Shown: piece after piece, positions 14,718 to 25,600 of the stretch
Numbering within the stretch: the first letter of the stretch is position 1
Layout: the number at the start of each line of letters is the position of its first letter
Virus record (IMG/VR): IMGVR_UViG_3300028298_000017
Location: 1-35,633 of that record
DNA length: 35,633 nucleotides
Source: a virus
Strand: one strand, 5' to 3'
Program-made: the position numbers and the translations under genes
The notes under the pieces: model-generated
Database searches by the model: none
Seen by the model: only the letters and a program-made list of their open reading frames with translations
Told to the model about the DNA's origin: nothing

Positions 14718-15761
14718 ATGAACACGGTCGGAACTCTAAGCGAAGCCATTAAACGCTTTGTGTATAATAACTCGAATGCTGTTGACACTTTTAAAGCGTC
14801 GTCACCAGATACTACGTTTGAGGGATTCCTTGCACAAGCGTGCATGACTGCGATGAATAACGCCCGTGTCTATGCAGAACAGAACGCAAGTTTCAGTTGG
14901 CTAGACGTTACCGTTTCTGCTTTATTCCCGGCGAATATGTCGGTGAATTTGAATCGTTTATACCCAGACGATGTTGAGTTTTATGTGCCAGTGGGTGGTG
15001 TGGCAGATTGGACAGACAAAGTCCAATATCGGTATGATCGATTGGGTATATTACAAGTCTCGATTCCGTCAATTGTGACGATTCCAGAGTTTTATGAAGA
15101 GCAGAGTTATCTGGACTTGAAGAGTCTTACCTTTGCAAATAATGATTTTAATGGCGAATTCATCGTGAATGAGGTGTTACCTAATCGCGCGAAGAATGGT
15201 GTTACATGGCATGTGTTTAAACTGTGCTATCGTGACATGGATATAACGGGACCTACGGCGTGGACTGATCCAGTTACGCTTCCAACCATAGCAGCAGTTT
15301 TCAATGAGGCCATTCGTATGAACGCAATTACGGCCGCAAGTTTTATCACGGATGATGGCGGTTCGACTCCGGTGGATATTGATACACGGAACTCACAACA
15401 TATGCGTGATATCTTTCAAAAGGGACGCGGTTTGGTCGAGGACAAATCTAGTAATCCTACGGTGATAATTGATGGACGTCAGTTGCGTTTGAGTTATGGT
15501 GGGAATACTAAAACTACCATCTCGTTGTCTGGCACACGCTGGATGAAGCCTTATACGTCGGAGGACGACACGGATTTCCTACTCGAACACGGGTTCTCGT
15601 TTATGATGTGGCAGAGTATTCTCGAGCTGAACTACATCATGCAGATTTTCGTTCAACGGCAAGAAGGGGTTTTACCACCACCGGAAAACGCGAGGAACGA
15701 GGCATGGTCTGGTTTGTTAGTGAATGACGCATTTGCAGGTTCAACATTCTACATTCAATGA
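14718..15761 (+). CDS. Putative head-tail connector or tail tubular protein, 347 aa
   Basis: The N-terminal part is helical (LSEAIKRFVYNNSNAVDTFK, FLAQACMTAMNNARVYAEQN), followed by beta-rich segments (RLYPDDVEFYVPVGGVADWT) and a C-terminal helical stretch (FSFMMWQSILELNYIMQIFV). This mix, its size and its place after the capsid protein fit an adaptor or tail tubular protein of a short-tailed phage, but the family is not recognised from sequence alone. The start follows GGTAATATG, and the stop overlaps the next gene (ATGA). The dispersed motif lies just upstream. Confidence 0.55.
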   Translation: MNTVGTLSEAIKRFVYNNSNAVDTFKASSPDTTFEGFLAQACMTAMNNARVYAEQNASFSWLDVTVSALFPANMSVNLNRLYPDDVEFYVPVGGVADWTDKVQYRYDRLGILQVSIPSIVTIPEFYEEQSYLDLKSLTFANNDFNGEFIVNEVLPNRAKNGVTWHVFKLCYRDMDITGPTAWTDPVTLPTIAAVFNEAIRMNAITAASFITDDGGSTPVDIDTRNSQHMRDIFQKGRGLVEDKSSNPTVIIDGRQLRLSYGGNTKTTISLSGTRWMKPYTSEDDTDFLLEHGFSFMMWQSILELNYIMQIFVQRQEGVLPPPENARNEAWSGLLVNDAFAGSTFYIQ

Positions 15762-17587
15762 GTAAAGCATTAGGTAAAATTAAGGACGTTTTGGAGACCA
15801 ACTTCAGTGGATCTTTAATTAGTCCTGTTGTTTGTTCTCAGGCTTTTGACGATCGGTTGTTGACGTTAATGGACATTGCGGAATGGACGGTGAGCAATGA
15901 TTCAAAACTTGTAGAACCTTTACCATTTGGAATGTTCGGTGGGGTTATTGCTACCAGTGCAAACAAGTCAAAACTACGGATAATGACTGCACCGGGATTC
16001 CCGGACGCGGTGGCTTTTCCAGAAGTTTGTGTTAAAATGTCAGAAGCCACCGGAGATCTGACAAGCCAGATTGTGTGTCGGAAAGTGGTTCCGGTGGCTG
16101 ATGCAATTGAGGTTTCCGTTGAAGGTGGTGTGACCATCTGGGAGTGTGAGATTGCTCCGATTGATCAAGTGCATGGATTGCGCACGACGATCAAGACTCC
16201 AGTTATTGCTACGAAGCAGGTTTATTCTAAGACCATTGATGATTTTACTCCGCCACGGTTTAAGAGATTACAACCCGTAACGGAAGAATCCCACATCGAA
16301 CTTGGAACTGCAGTAGAACCGACGTTAGCCACGGGCGAAGAACAACGCGCGGAGGAACAAGTTTCAACCATTTCAAAACGTGTTTCTGTGAGAAAAAGAT
16401 CCACGGCAGAACTTCCACTTTCTTATGAAGATCAGATTGCTTATGTGGAAGTTACGACTGGTAAGGTAACTGGAACTTTAGACGACGAAGCACTTACAGT
16501 TGAAACTGGATTGGATGTGTTAAAGTCTGAAGTTACCCAATTACCCGATGGACGTTATGCACGTGAGTCCGTTAAAGCGGATTTAGTTTTGGGAGCTTGG
16601 CCAATCTTAAAAGGAAGCAAGTATTTTCCATTGTTGAACAAGTCAATTCAATACACGGAACAATTTGTTGACCCTCCTACGTCAGTCACTGGTGATGCTT
16701 TGATTGAATATGTTCCAATCAATAAAGATCGAACACTGAAACGTGTTTTGTCAATTCCACCGGATCTTGCTACGTATTATAAGACTACACCAAAAGAAAT
16801 TCAAATTCCACAACTTCCTCGCGTTCTTACAGGTATTGCAATTGTATGGAATGAAGCCAAAGAAGAAGGGTCGCAAGAGGCTACTTGGAGTGGCGCGTCA
16901 TCTGGAAAACGAATTGGGCTTTCTTGTTATCTTAATGATATTACGTCTGGTTCGGTTGCAGCTACACCGGAATTGGCTTTAACTTTTGCTAGCACGAGAG
17001 TTGGGGTTTTATTTGGTCAAAGTCATTGTTTTTACTTAGCTGGTTCTTTTACCGTTGCCGACGTGCTGACTTACCTTACAACTAAATTAGGGAAAACGGT
17101 ATCACGGTGGCCGGTTTTCCACCCACAAGCACACACTATTGTTTGCCGCGGGCAGAAGATTGATTGCACTGTGCGTGCGCAACTTGCAAGTCAAAAGCAA
17201 GAAGATGGCACCAATTCGAGTGCAGACGTTAATACATCAAAGTCTAGTCAGTTTGGTGTGTCTATGTCAAACAACACAGTTTATATTCCTGAGTGTTTGC
17301 ACGATCAAATTGACTTTGGCCAGGACGCTGCACGGATAACAGCAATGTCGGTTACGGCTACAGTTTCAATTCCAGCAGAACAATATTTACCAGCAGCAAC
17401 TATTACTAAAACAGACGGAAGTAGTTTAGATTGTCTTGTTGCACCAAATCTTGTAACTGCAACTACACCTATATCAATTCCAACAACGGGCATCTTTTTA
17501 ATGGGACTTGGAGTTGAGCAAAGTGATGAATGGGGTTACACCCGAGTCTACGCTGAAACCTTAAACGCAGAAGATCTGTGGGACTAA
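15758..17587 (+). CDS. Putative tail or nozzle structural protein, 609 aa
   Basis: The large protein is mainly beta-structured, with recurring valine/threonine strands (DAIEVSVEGGVTIWECEIAP, GIAIVWNEAKEEGSQEATWS) and no catalytic motif. The N-terminus (SKALGKIKDVLETNFSGSLI) is helical. It is coupled to its upstream neighbour by ATGA. In short-tailed phages the gene pair following the capsid usually encodes tail tubular A and B (nozzle), and this 347 plus 609 residue pair would fit. This is positional inference; no domain is named with certainty. Confidence 0.5.
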   Translation: MSKALGKIKDVLETNFSGSLISPVVCSQAFDDRLLTLMDIAEWTVSNDSKLVEPLPFGMFGGVIATSANKSKLRIMTAPGFPDAVAFPEVCVKMSEATGDLTSQIVCRKVVPVADAIEVSVEGGVTIWECEIAPIDQVHGLRTTIKTPVIATKQVYSKTIDDFTPPRFKRLQPVTEESHIELGTAVEPTLATGEEQRAEEQVSTISKRVSVRKRSTAELPLSYEDQIAYVEVTTGKVTGTLDDEALTVETGLDVLKSEVTQLPDGRYARESVKADLVLGAWPILKGSKYFPLLNKSIQYTEQFVDPPTSVTGDALIEYVPINKDRTLKRVLSIPPDLATYYKTTPKEIQIPQLPRVLTGIAIVWNEAKEEGSQEATWSGASSGKRIGLSCYLNDITSGSVAATPELALTFASTRVGVLFGQSHCFYLAGSFTVADVLTYLTTKLGKTVSRWPVFHPQAHTIVCRGQKIDCTVRAQLASQKQEDGTNSSADVNTSKSSQFGVSMSNNTVYIPECLHDQIDFGQDAARITAMSVTATVSIPAEQYLPAATITKTDGSSLDCLVAPNLVTATTPISIPTTGIFLMGLGVEQSDEWGYTRVYAETLNAEDLWD

Positions 17588-17588
17588 G

Positions 17589-18137
17589 ATGAGTGAATTT
17601 AAGTCATTTGACCAGCGTGTTGCGGAACGAAAAGCCAACAAGGAAAAGGCTGAAAAGTATCGTGAACGCAGGATTCGCTTGATGGGCGAACGTAGCTTAC
17701 GTGATCAATTACGGATCGAACGTGCAGATCGTGCGGCGATCAAAAGAGGTGAGATTCCTTCTACTAAATTACAGCAGTTGGACGAAGATCGTAAATTTGC
17801 GGATCTTGGTATGCGTATTGATGAAGCCAAGAAACGGATTCGTCAACTAATGCCGGAGCAACCCGTCGAGCAACAAGTTGTTACTACACGAACAGGTTTT
17901 GAATCTAATCCAATACCCGAAAGTCCCGGACAAAAACCAAGACCAACTTTATTAAATCCGGGTGGCGCCACGTTTGGGTTATACAAATACGGTGCAAATG
18001 GTTGGGGTAATATGTATTTTTTAAATGGAATTGCTATTGCTGCAAATGCACCGCTTACAACAGATTTAGTTCCGGATAATACACCAGTCTATGGGATTGG
18101 ACCTGCTGATGCTACTATGTATACAAGCTTACCTTAA
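17589..18137 (+). CDS. Coiled-coil virion protein of unknown function, 182 aa
   Basis: Residues 1-95 are highly charged and predicted helical or coiled coil (VAERKANKEKAEKYRERRIR, then ERSLRDQLRIERADRAAIKR). The remainder is a Pro/Gly-rich region with GGATFGLYKYGANGWGNMYF. No catalytic motif is seen. It is one base after the upstream stop and heads a group of three proteins leading to the giant, which in podoviruses are internal core or ejection proteins. The charged helical half could bind DNA or partner subunits. No family is recognised. Confidence 0.5.
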   Translation: MSEFKSFDQRVAERKANKEKAEKYRERRIRLMGERSLRDQLRIERADRAAIKRGEIPSTKLQQLDEDRKFADLGMRIDEAKKRIRQLMPEQPVEQQVVTTRTGFESNPIPESPGQKPRPTLLNPGGATFGLYKYGANGWGNMYFLNGIAIAANAPLTTDLVPDNTPVYGIGPADATMYTSLP

Positions 18138-18142
18138 TCAAT

Positions 18143-18742
18143 ATGAAAACTAGACAACGTCGGGCGGCTTTACGTTCCCCTTATCTCACGGCACCACCGG
18201 ATCAAGATTCCATGGATATGGAAATGATGAAACAGCTTGGATTGTTTAATGATCCATTGGCTGAACTTGCTGGGTTAGCGCAGATCAACAGTAATATTCA
18301 AGAGCCGGGACAACGCCAGCAGCAAATTGATCTCCAGCGTTCGGCACAGGACATTGGGATTAGTCAGTTTGCGCAAACGCAGGACTTGAACAAGTTGAAA
18401 CTCCAGCAGGACAAAGAGTCCGAGCACATGTTGGACGAACGTTGGACTCGTGATTTTGCTTTGAAGAAAGCACTTGGGGATCAAGAACACGCAGATCGCG
18501 TGAGTGCTTTGACCGCTGGATTGGATGAAGCAACGCAACGTTCGATTTTCGGGTTATTCTCGTTAATTCCTGATTTCGCTGCGGCCGGTGTTCAATCCGA
18601 TCCCAATGCCTTACGTCCATTCTTAGACAAGGTTCGTCCAGGTCTTGGTGGCTTCTTGGGTTTAGCAGCAGACAAAGAAAGTAAAGCAAGAACACCAATC
18701 GAGCTTTCTTTGGAACAGGCAAGAAAACGTAAAGGTCTTTAA
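18143..18742 (+). CDS. Putative internal virion protein, 199 aa
   Basis: The protein is Gln/Leu/Ala-rich and mostly helical, with QQQIDLQRSAQDIGISQFAQ and LQQDKESEHMLDERWTRDFA, then a hydrophobic helical segment (QRSIFGLFSLIPDFAAAGVQ) that could insert in a membrane. Such amphipathic composition before larger internal proteins is typical of small ejection proteins analogous in place to T7 gp14. The start has AATCAATATG and no Shine-Dalgarno. Identification rests on position and composition only. Confidence 0.5.
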   Translation: MKTRQRRAALRSPYLTAPPDQDSMDMEMMKQLGLFNDPLAELAGLAQINSNIQEPGQRQQQIDLQRSAQDIGISQFAQTQDLNKLKLQQDKESEHMLDERWTRDFALKKALGDQEHADRVSALTAGLDEATQRSIFGLFSLIPDFAAAGVQSDPNALRPFLDKVRPGLGGFLGLAADKESKARTPIELSLEQARKRKGL

Positions 18743-18763
18743 CCCTAACTCACAACTACTATT

Positions 18764-19618
18764 ATGGCTACTACAACTAAAAAACGTCCTTGGGAAGATT
18801 TAACCGACACGGAAGTACTCGGAGATATCGCATCTGAATCTGGTCAAAACAAGCGGGCAATGCTTGGTGATATCCTAAAACCGCGGAATAAAATCGCGCA
18901 AAGTCCGCAAAATGCACAACGGTCCCACGGGCTTGCTGGATGGTACGAACTAAATCCTCAAGCTCGGCAAGGTGAATCCTACAACAACGAACGTAAACGT
19001 TTGAAACTCGAAGCTCAACGTGCGGGTGAATTGGCAGACGCCGATCATCGGGTGGAGTTGGCGAAACGGGAAGCCGAACTTTCTAAATACGCGCCAACGG
19101 TGAAGACTGTGATTCCAAAGGGAACTTCGGCGCCCGGAGGTAAAGAACAACCGGGATTGATGAAACTTGCGTGGGACGCAATCAAGCATTTGTCCACACA
19201 ACTTGGACAAGCGCCACCGATCGTTAAACAACCCAAGGGTAAACCGACGGATGGTCCGTGGGGAGATCCGTTAAAAGATTTGCCTATGGTACAGACACCG
19301 ACGATACCACCGGCGCCAGATCTTGCTAATCTTACAGCTAAGGATGAATTTAAACCGATTGATACTACTAAGTATCCTCCTGTGCCGGGAATGCCAGAAA
19401 GAACGGGGGGTTCTTCCAATTTAAATTTTAAACCAGTTGGACTTCTGCCTAAATCATCTAATCAAGAAGTTCAAACCACACAATATATGTTGTATAAAAG
19501 TCGTGGATATACTACACGTCAAGCCGCACAACTTGCTGGTTTACCAATTGATGACTCACCCACGGGTTTAGGCAATTCTGGTCTTTCTACTTTGTACAAA
19601 ACACTTAATCGTTTCTAA
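18764..19618 (+). CDS. Putative internal virion protein, 284 aa
   Basis: The N-terminal half is helical and basic (RLKLEAQRAGELADADHRVE), the middle is Pro-rich and disordered (TPTIPPAPDLANLTAKDEFK), and the C-terminus has a small helical motif, YKSRGYTTRQAAQLAGLPID. That last part resembles an HTH-like or short repeat but is not diagnostic. The gene ends seven bases before the giant gene and is preceded by an A/C-rich leader (AACTCACAACTACTATTATG). An internal or ejection protein role is inferred from its place. Confidence 0.5.
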   Translation: MATTTKKRPWEDLTDTEVLGDIASESGQNKRAMLGDILKPRNKIAQSPQNAQRSHGLAGWYELNPQARQGESYNNERKRLKLEAQRAGELADADHRVELAKREAELSKYAPTVKTVIPKGTSAPGGKEQPGLMKLAWDAIKHLSTQLGQAPPIVKQPKGKPTDGPWGDPLKDLPMVQTPTIPPAPDLANLTAKDEFKPIDTTKYPPVPGMPERTGGSSNLNFKPVGLLPKSSNQEVQTTQYMLYKSRGYTTRQAAQLAGLPIDDSPTGLGNSGLSTLYKTLNRF

Positions 19619-19624
19619 TCATAC

Positions 19625-22600
19625 ATGGACACCCTAACTCCTGCTTCCCCAGAAGAACTGCAACAAGTCTACGGAAACATCACTGACCGTGATGAGATGT
19701 GGAAACAGTTGCAATATGAAAAGGCGAATAATCCAGTCTTTGAAGGATTGGACGAAAAGCAAATTGGTTCTGTAATCAATGAAGCTACAGGAGCACAGCC
19801 GGGTTCTCGTTTTGAAGTATTCAATTCACGTTCACGTTGGGTTGATGCATTAGGTTATAAAGTCGCCAAGACCGTCGAAGGTGCGCCGGGTAGCCTAGGT
19901 GGGTTGAGTGATCTGGTTTCTGGTCGAAAAATCAGTTACACTCTGGGGGACCTAGGTTCCGACGTTGGCAAGAAGGTTGCTAATACATTTGGTGTCACAG
20001 ACCCCACAGGTCTGGCCATGTGGGAGAACGCGGGTCGTGGATTGCCCGCCGGTCTCGCAACACTTGCCCTTGGCGCAATACCTTATGTTGGTTTACCAGC
20101 AATGGTAGGTGTAGGTTACGGTCGTGCCGTCAATGATGCAAAGATTGCCGGTGCGTCTGGACAAAAAGCATTTGCCGTTGGTGCTATTGACACCGCGGTT
20201 AATCTTTTGTTCATGAAAGCCGGTGCACCACTTGCGGATAAAATGGCAGAGAAAGCACTAGGAAAGGTCATGGGCGATAGTGCTGTGCAGTCTCTTGCGG
20301 ATCTTAGTGGTCTTGTGATCAAACCTGGGTTACACAATACAGGTAAACAAATCAACGGTCGAGCTTTAGTTGAACTTGCAGCAGAGACTGGTAAGATCAC
20401 CGGAGTTCAAAAGTTTGGTGTTCGTCTTGCGCAAGAAGTAGCAACTGAATCAATCCAAGGTGTTATCGGTTCGGTTGGACAACTTGCCCATGAAGGCATT
20501 CTAGATCCTGAAGGGTTAAAGGAACGTATGGCTAATCCCAACTATTGGGCAACAATGGCAGCAACACAAGGTGTGTTCTCTGTTGTGGGAACCACTCTTG
20601 GCCGTATTCGTGAACCAAATCCTTTGAAAGCTTATGAACTTGGTGCAGGTGCACAGAAACTAGCGGCAGAAAACGTAGATCGACTGGCTAAAGATCACGC
20701 AAACGTAATCGAAACAGCTAAGGAAGAAATCAAAACCGCGTTCGAAGCCAAAGAAGGTGATGATGCTCTCGAACCAATTGTAACTCCAACACCAGAAACT
20801 ATCATGATGGTTGGTAGTGCTTTGCAAGCGTTAGACCTTATCGGTTTAACTGACAATGCAGCACAAGCAGCCACACGGATGTTAGTTGGAAAAACCCCAG
20901 AACAAATCGAAGGTCTTGTTGCTGCGGCGAAGAAATTACCTGTCGTGGGTAAACCCGCTTTACCTTCTGGATTCAACGTGCTTAAATCTCAATTCTCGCA
21001 CATCGAAGTTGAAACTCCGACTTCAGCTGTTCCGAATCTAGTCTTTACTAGAGAAATGTTTGCGGCTCCATATGAGGACACTTTTAAAACCCTTATCCAT
21101 CCTGAGCAACAAATCGCGTTTAAGGAAATGTATGATTTCACACACGCAGAATTTCAAAAACAAGTTACAGAACGCACTGTTCATTATCAAGACACAATTA
21201 CTCCGGAAAAACAACTAAGCTATGGCACGTTTTTAAATCAAACTGGTTTAGCTAAAGCTGCTGAAACGACTAAATCACAAATTCACTTTACTGATTCTAG
21301 ACAAACTAAAAACTGGTTAACCAAATTCTTTGTCTCACCCTACGATAGTGTCTCCCGTGTCATCATTGGTGATAAAACTATGTTCTATGTCAATTCAAAT
21401 CACGCTACGCGTGCGAGTGATTTACATGAAATTGGACACGTCTTTGATTATCTTGTGGATGCCGGAGGTTACGGTGAACAACACAAAATCGAATGGACAG
21501 CATTAAAAGAAAAGTTCACCTCGAACGACATTCCCTTAATGCGCAATCGCATTCCTGACCAATCCAACATTCTTGGTGCAATGGTAGGTAGTAAGCGTGG
21601 ACTCGAAGTAACAAATGATGCAGTAACTCCATGGTCACGTAATGATTACTCCGTCGAATCCATTCAACGTTATTATCAAGAACGGGGAGAATGGGCAGCC
21701 CAAGCTGTACAAGGATATTTCCTTGGTAACAAAACCAAGTTTAAATCCTTTGTCGAAACCAACTTCCCTAAAATTCACGAACTTTTCATGACCATTGCGC
21801 AGTCCATCAAATCAATGGTAGGGCGAAAGAAAGGTAACATCACACGTACGGAACGTGATAGTCTTTGGAACAACGGACAAACCGAAGCAAATAAATTCTT
21901 CGAAAGTCTCTTCACTTCCTTCACGAAGAAAAACACCGCCGAAGAAATTCCAATTCTTTTGAAGAAGTATGGATTAGATCAACCAGGTTTTGAACTTCAC
22001 AAAGAAGCCCTCGTTGCTGCAATCACGGCCCACGAAACACTTGGCACCAAGCCTTTAGTTCTCGACATTCTTAATGGATGGGATAAAGATTTTGATCCCG
22101 ACGGTTTACAATTACTCGATCAACTGGCGTCTGTTAAGCAGGTTAACGAGTCTGGGTTTATCGGGGATGTGGGAGCGGCTCCGCAGGGAATTAACCTGCC
22201 AGCAATCCAACGGTTGATGCAGGTTGATCCGGATAAGGTAAGGGGAATTGCTAAGAGTAATTATACTTTGGAAGGATCAAAGCTTTCGACTAAACGTAAA
22301 GGTAAACCGGATGGATTATTTTACGGAACCAAGGTGGAGGATGTGATTGAAAATGGCGGAGTTGCAAATGTAAAGGATTTACCAACTTCTGGGCGGAATA
22401 TTTTAACCATTAAACATAAAGTTTTGGAGAATACTGGCGATGCTTCTAATGCACCTGGGAATGAGTTACTGCATAGTGGTATTGTTAAATTAGATCAAGA
22501 TTTATATGATTTGATTCAAGGGAAGTCTGGAATGGAACAACCTTTGGATACTGATTTGCTGGTTGCATTACAGCTAAAACGGGACGGGTATGATGTTGTG

Positions 22601-25600
22601 CATATGGTTGATCCAGTAGATGACACTAGTGTCGTGTCTATGAATCTGCAACACACAACTGAAAAGCAATTGTTTGATGAGTTAGCCAAACGGCTTTCGC
22701 CAACGCATAAGGACGATCCAGGTCTTGAAGCTTTTGCAACTAATTTAATTCAAGTTAAACCTAAAGTATCTCCAGTTGTTCAAGCACACTTGGATATGCT
22801 TAAAGATTTACCTGCACGTGGAAGTCGTGCGTTGGCTGCGATTGATTCTGCAATTTCGTTGTGGTATGAACAAGTTATAAAGTCTAAACTCGAGTTTAAC
22901 CAAAAACAAGCTAAGTCCAAAGGAGTTGCCGCTGAACCAATAGAGAAAACAAGTTATCTCGAGACACAAGAGTATTTGTTTAAAGTTAATGAAGTGGTTC
23001 AAAAATGGATTGTAGGTAAATTGGATGGTCAAGAAGGCCGGTATATGTGGGATAAGGGTCCTATGCGGGGAAGTGAATTTGGTGTATACACAGGAGAAAA
23101 GTATAATGCACGTGAGGCTGTGGAAATTCGGCAACGAGTGTTGCAAGATGAATTTCCAATTCTTTCCTCCGCTATTCGTAAAATTCCACGTAAGGATTCA
23201 CCGCAGGAAGAATTTGTTCACGTTAATGGACAAGAAAAAGGTGAAGTCTTAAAGTTTGACACACAAGAAGAAGCACAAGAGTATGCTAAAGTGCAGAACG
23301 AAGCGGGAAATAAACCCGGCTGGTATCATATTCCAAAGCGGTTAAGTGTAGCTGGAGACAAATCACTTTCTCCAGAAGCACGCAAGGCAATGGTTGATGC
23401 ACAACGTGTGACACATGAAGAAAAAGGAACCGGGAAGAAGTTTAAATTTAAGGATCCTACAAAGGTTGAGAAGTGGGGAATTATTACTCGAAAGGGTGAA
23501 GATCAAATTGGTGCTACGTATTTTGAAGATGAAATGACCAAGATTGGTCAGCATAACCTTTTTGATGAATTGAGCGATGAGCCCGCTGTTTTGGATACTT
23601 TCATCACACAAAGAAAAGAACAGCTAGAAAACGAGAAGTTAGTTTCAGTTGAAAACCACGTCGTGTCTTGGACAAAGCAAATGTTTGCTAAACGTCGGAA
23701 GTACGAACAAGCCTTCCCGTTAAAGATGGAGCAGGCATTGACTTGGTTGGAAACTTATAACCGAGAATATCCTGAGTTTAATCAACGCTTGACAAGTGAA
23801 CTTGGAATTAAGTCCAAGAACACAGAAGATGTTTTACTTGGCTTGATGGATTTGTATAATAAAGATCCACAACGCGTTAAGGATTATCTTAAGTTCAGTC
23901 CCTATCCTTTGGTTACAACCTGGAAGAATTGGGTTGAAGTTGTGAAGATGCAACTTGCGGCAGATATTCCGGAGAGTATTCAGATGTTCTATGCAGGTGA
24001 GGTGCCACAGTTACTGAACGATTCAGGAGTATGGGAACGTGGTTTGGATAAAATTGTCCCGGTTAATGATCCAGAGTTCCACGAAGCCATTCCGATTTTA
24101 CAACACGCTGATGTGGGTGGTTTGTTACGTAAAAACGCAGTGGGTATTACCTATGCGGGTGCCGCACCAAAAACGCTGATTGGTAAAACCATGTCGTGGA
24201 TTGAAAAACTTCATACACGTTCGTTTGGAGGAGTTCAAAATATTGCAGAGACTATTAAGGAATTTTTACCTTTAGGTAATATTCTTTGCAAAGAAGGTGC
24301 GTTTCAAGACTACCATGGATTCAAGGGTATTCAGTGCCTTCGAGGTTCTGGTGAAATGGGAGTCTTACCAGACGGGACTAAGGGTTGGATTACGGCATTT
24401 GGGTCTGAGAAACAATCACCGGATACTTATATGGCTATTAATACCAGCCAGAAGATGAAGCCAATTGCCGAGAGAATCATGCGCATGCAGAACGAGGCTG
24501 GGGGCGAAAAGTTTTCGGAAATTCTGGCTAACGTAATAACAAAAGATAAACCGACACCAGATGAAGTCAAAGCTCGGGCAGATTTAGCTATTGAGGCTAA
24601 TAAACTAATTTCAGATAACTTCGATTTGAATAATCCAAAACACCGCGCGGAGTTGGATCAATTGACAGAGTATCTGGAAAGAACTTACGCTTGTCAACGC
24701 GAGTTTGCAAATCTACATTACGAGAGTGAAAAAGAAATACATCTTGCCGTAACGTCAAATGCGTTTTTCCGTGGTGTTGATTTCCGAGGAACTCCAGAGC
24801 AAGCCAAAGATCTAGCAATGCAGTATCATTCAATTCCTCGTGGTACACCTGAAACTTCATTAGCACAATTAACTTTGTTGACCAAACCCATAGATGCGGG
24901 TGGTTTAGGCTTTGAGGATCAACGGGCTTTATCGTTTCAAGCGAAATGGAATGAAGCAGCAGATGCTATAGAATTAATGCGGCAAAAGATGTTGTCTACA
25001 CCAGGGTTTGTCTCAGAACAAAGACTCCGGCGTTGGCAAGTTTCCTATGCGCAGAATGGTAAAGTTGCTGGTGAAAAACCTGGAACGGGTTTGCGTGACT
25101 TTGATACACAAGAAGAAGCTTGGGCGTTCTGGAAGCAGTTGGAGATTGAAGGTAAAGAAAAGAATAAACCAGGAGTTCGTCGTAACACTGGGCAACAACC
25201 ACTTGACACGCATTTACGTGATGCCAATATTCGTACTGGATCTGATATTCTAGACGAAGTTGTGACTAAAGTTGTCACGGCCAGACAGGAACTTTTAACG
25301 TTCATGTTAGAACCGTTAGTTGAAAACGGGACGTTGAATGAAGATCAAATGCGTAGTTTCCTTAAGACTATGTCAGGTATGTCGGAAGACATTAGTGCGG
25401 ATTCGGTATCTGGACGCCTGAAAGGAATTCTTGGAAAGCATCGGATACTTAAAGCTGGTCGGGAAGATCTGGACATGGCGTATCAGCAAGAAGAAAGTTT
25501 CTGGCGTAGTTCAATCAAATACGCACGGAAGATTACTGATTCATGGTGGGAGTTGCATATTAATGATCAACGGCTCGCAGCATATCCTAAAGAGCGTGAT

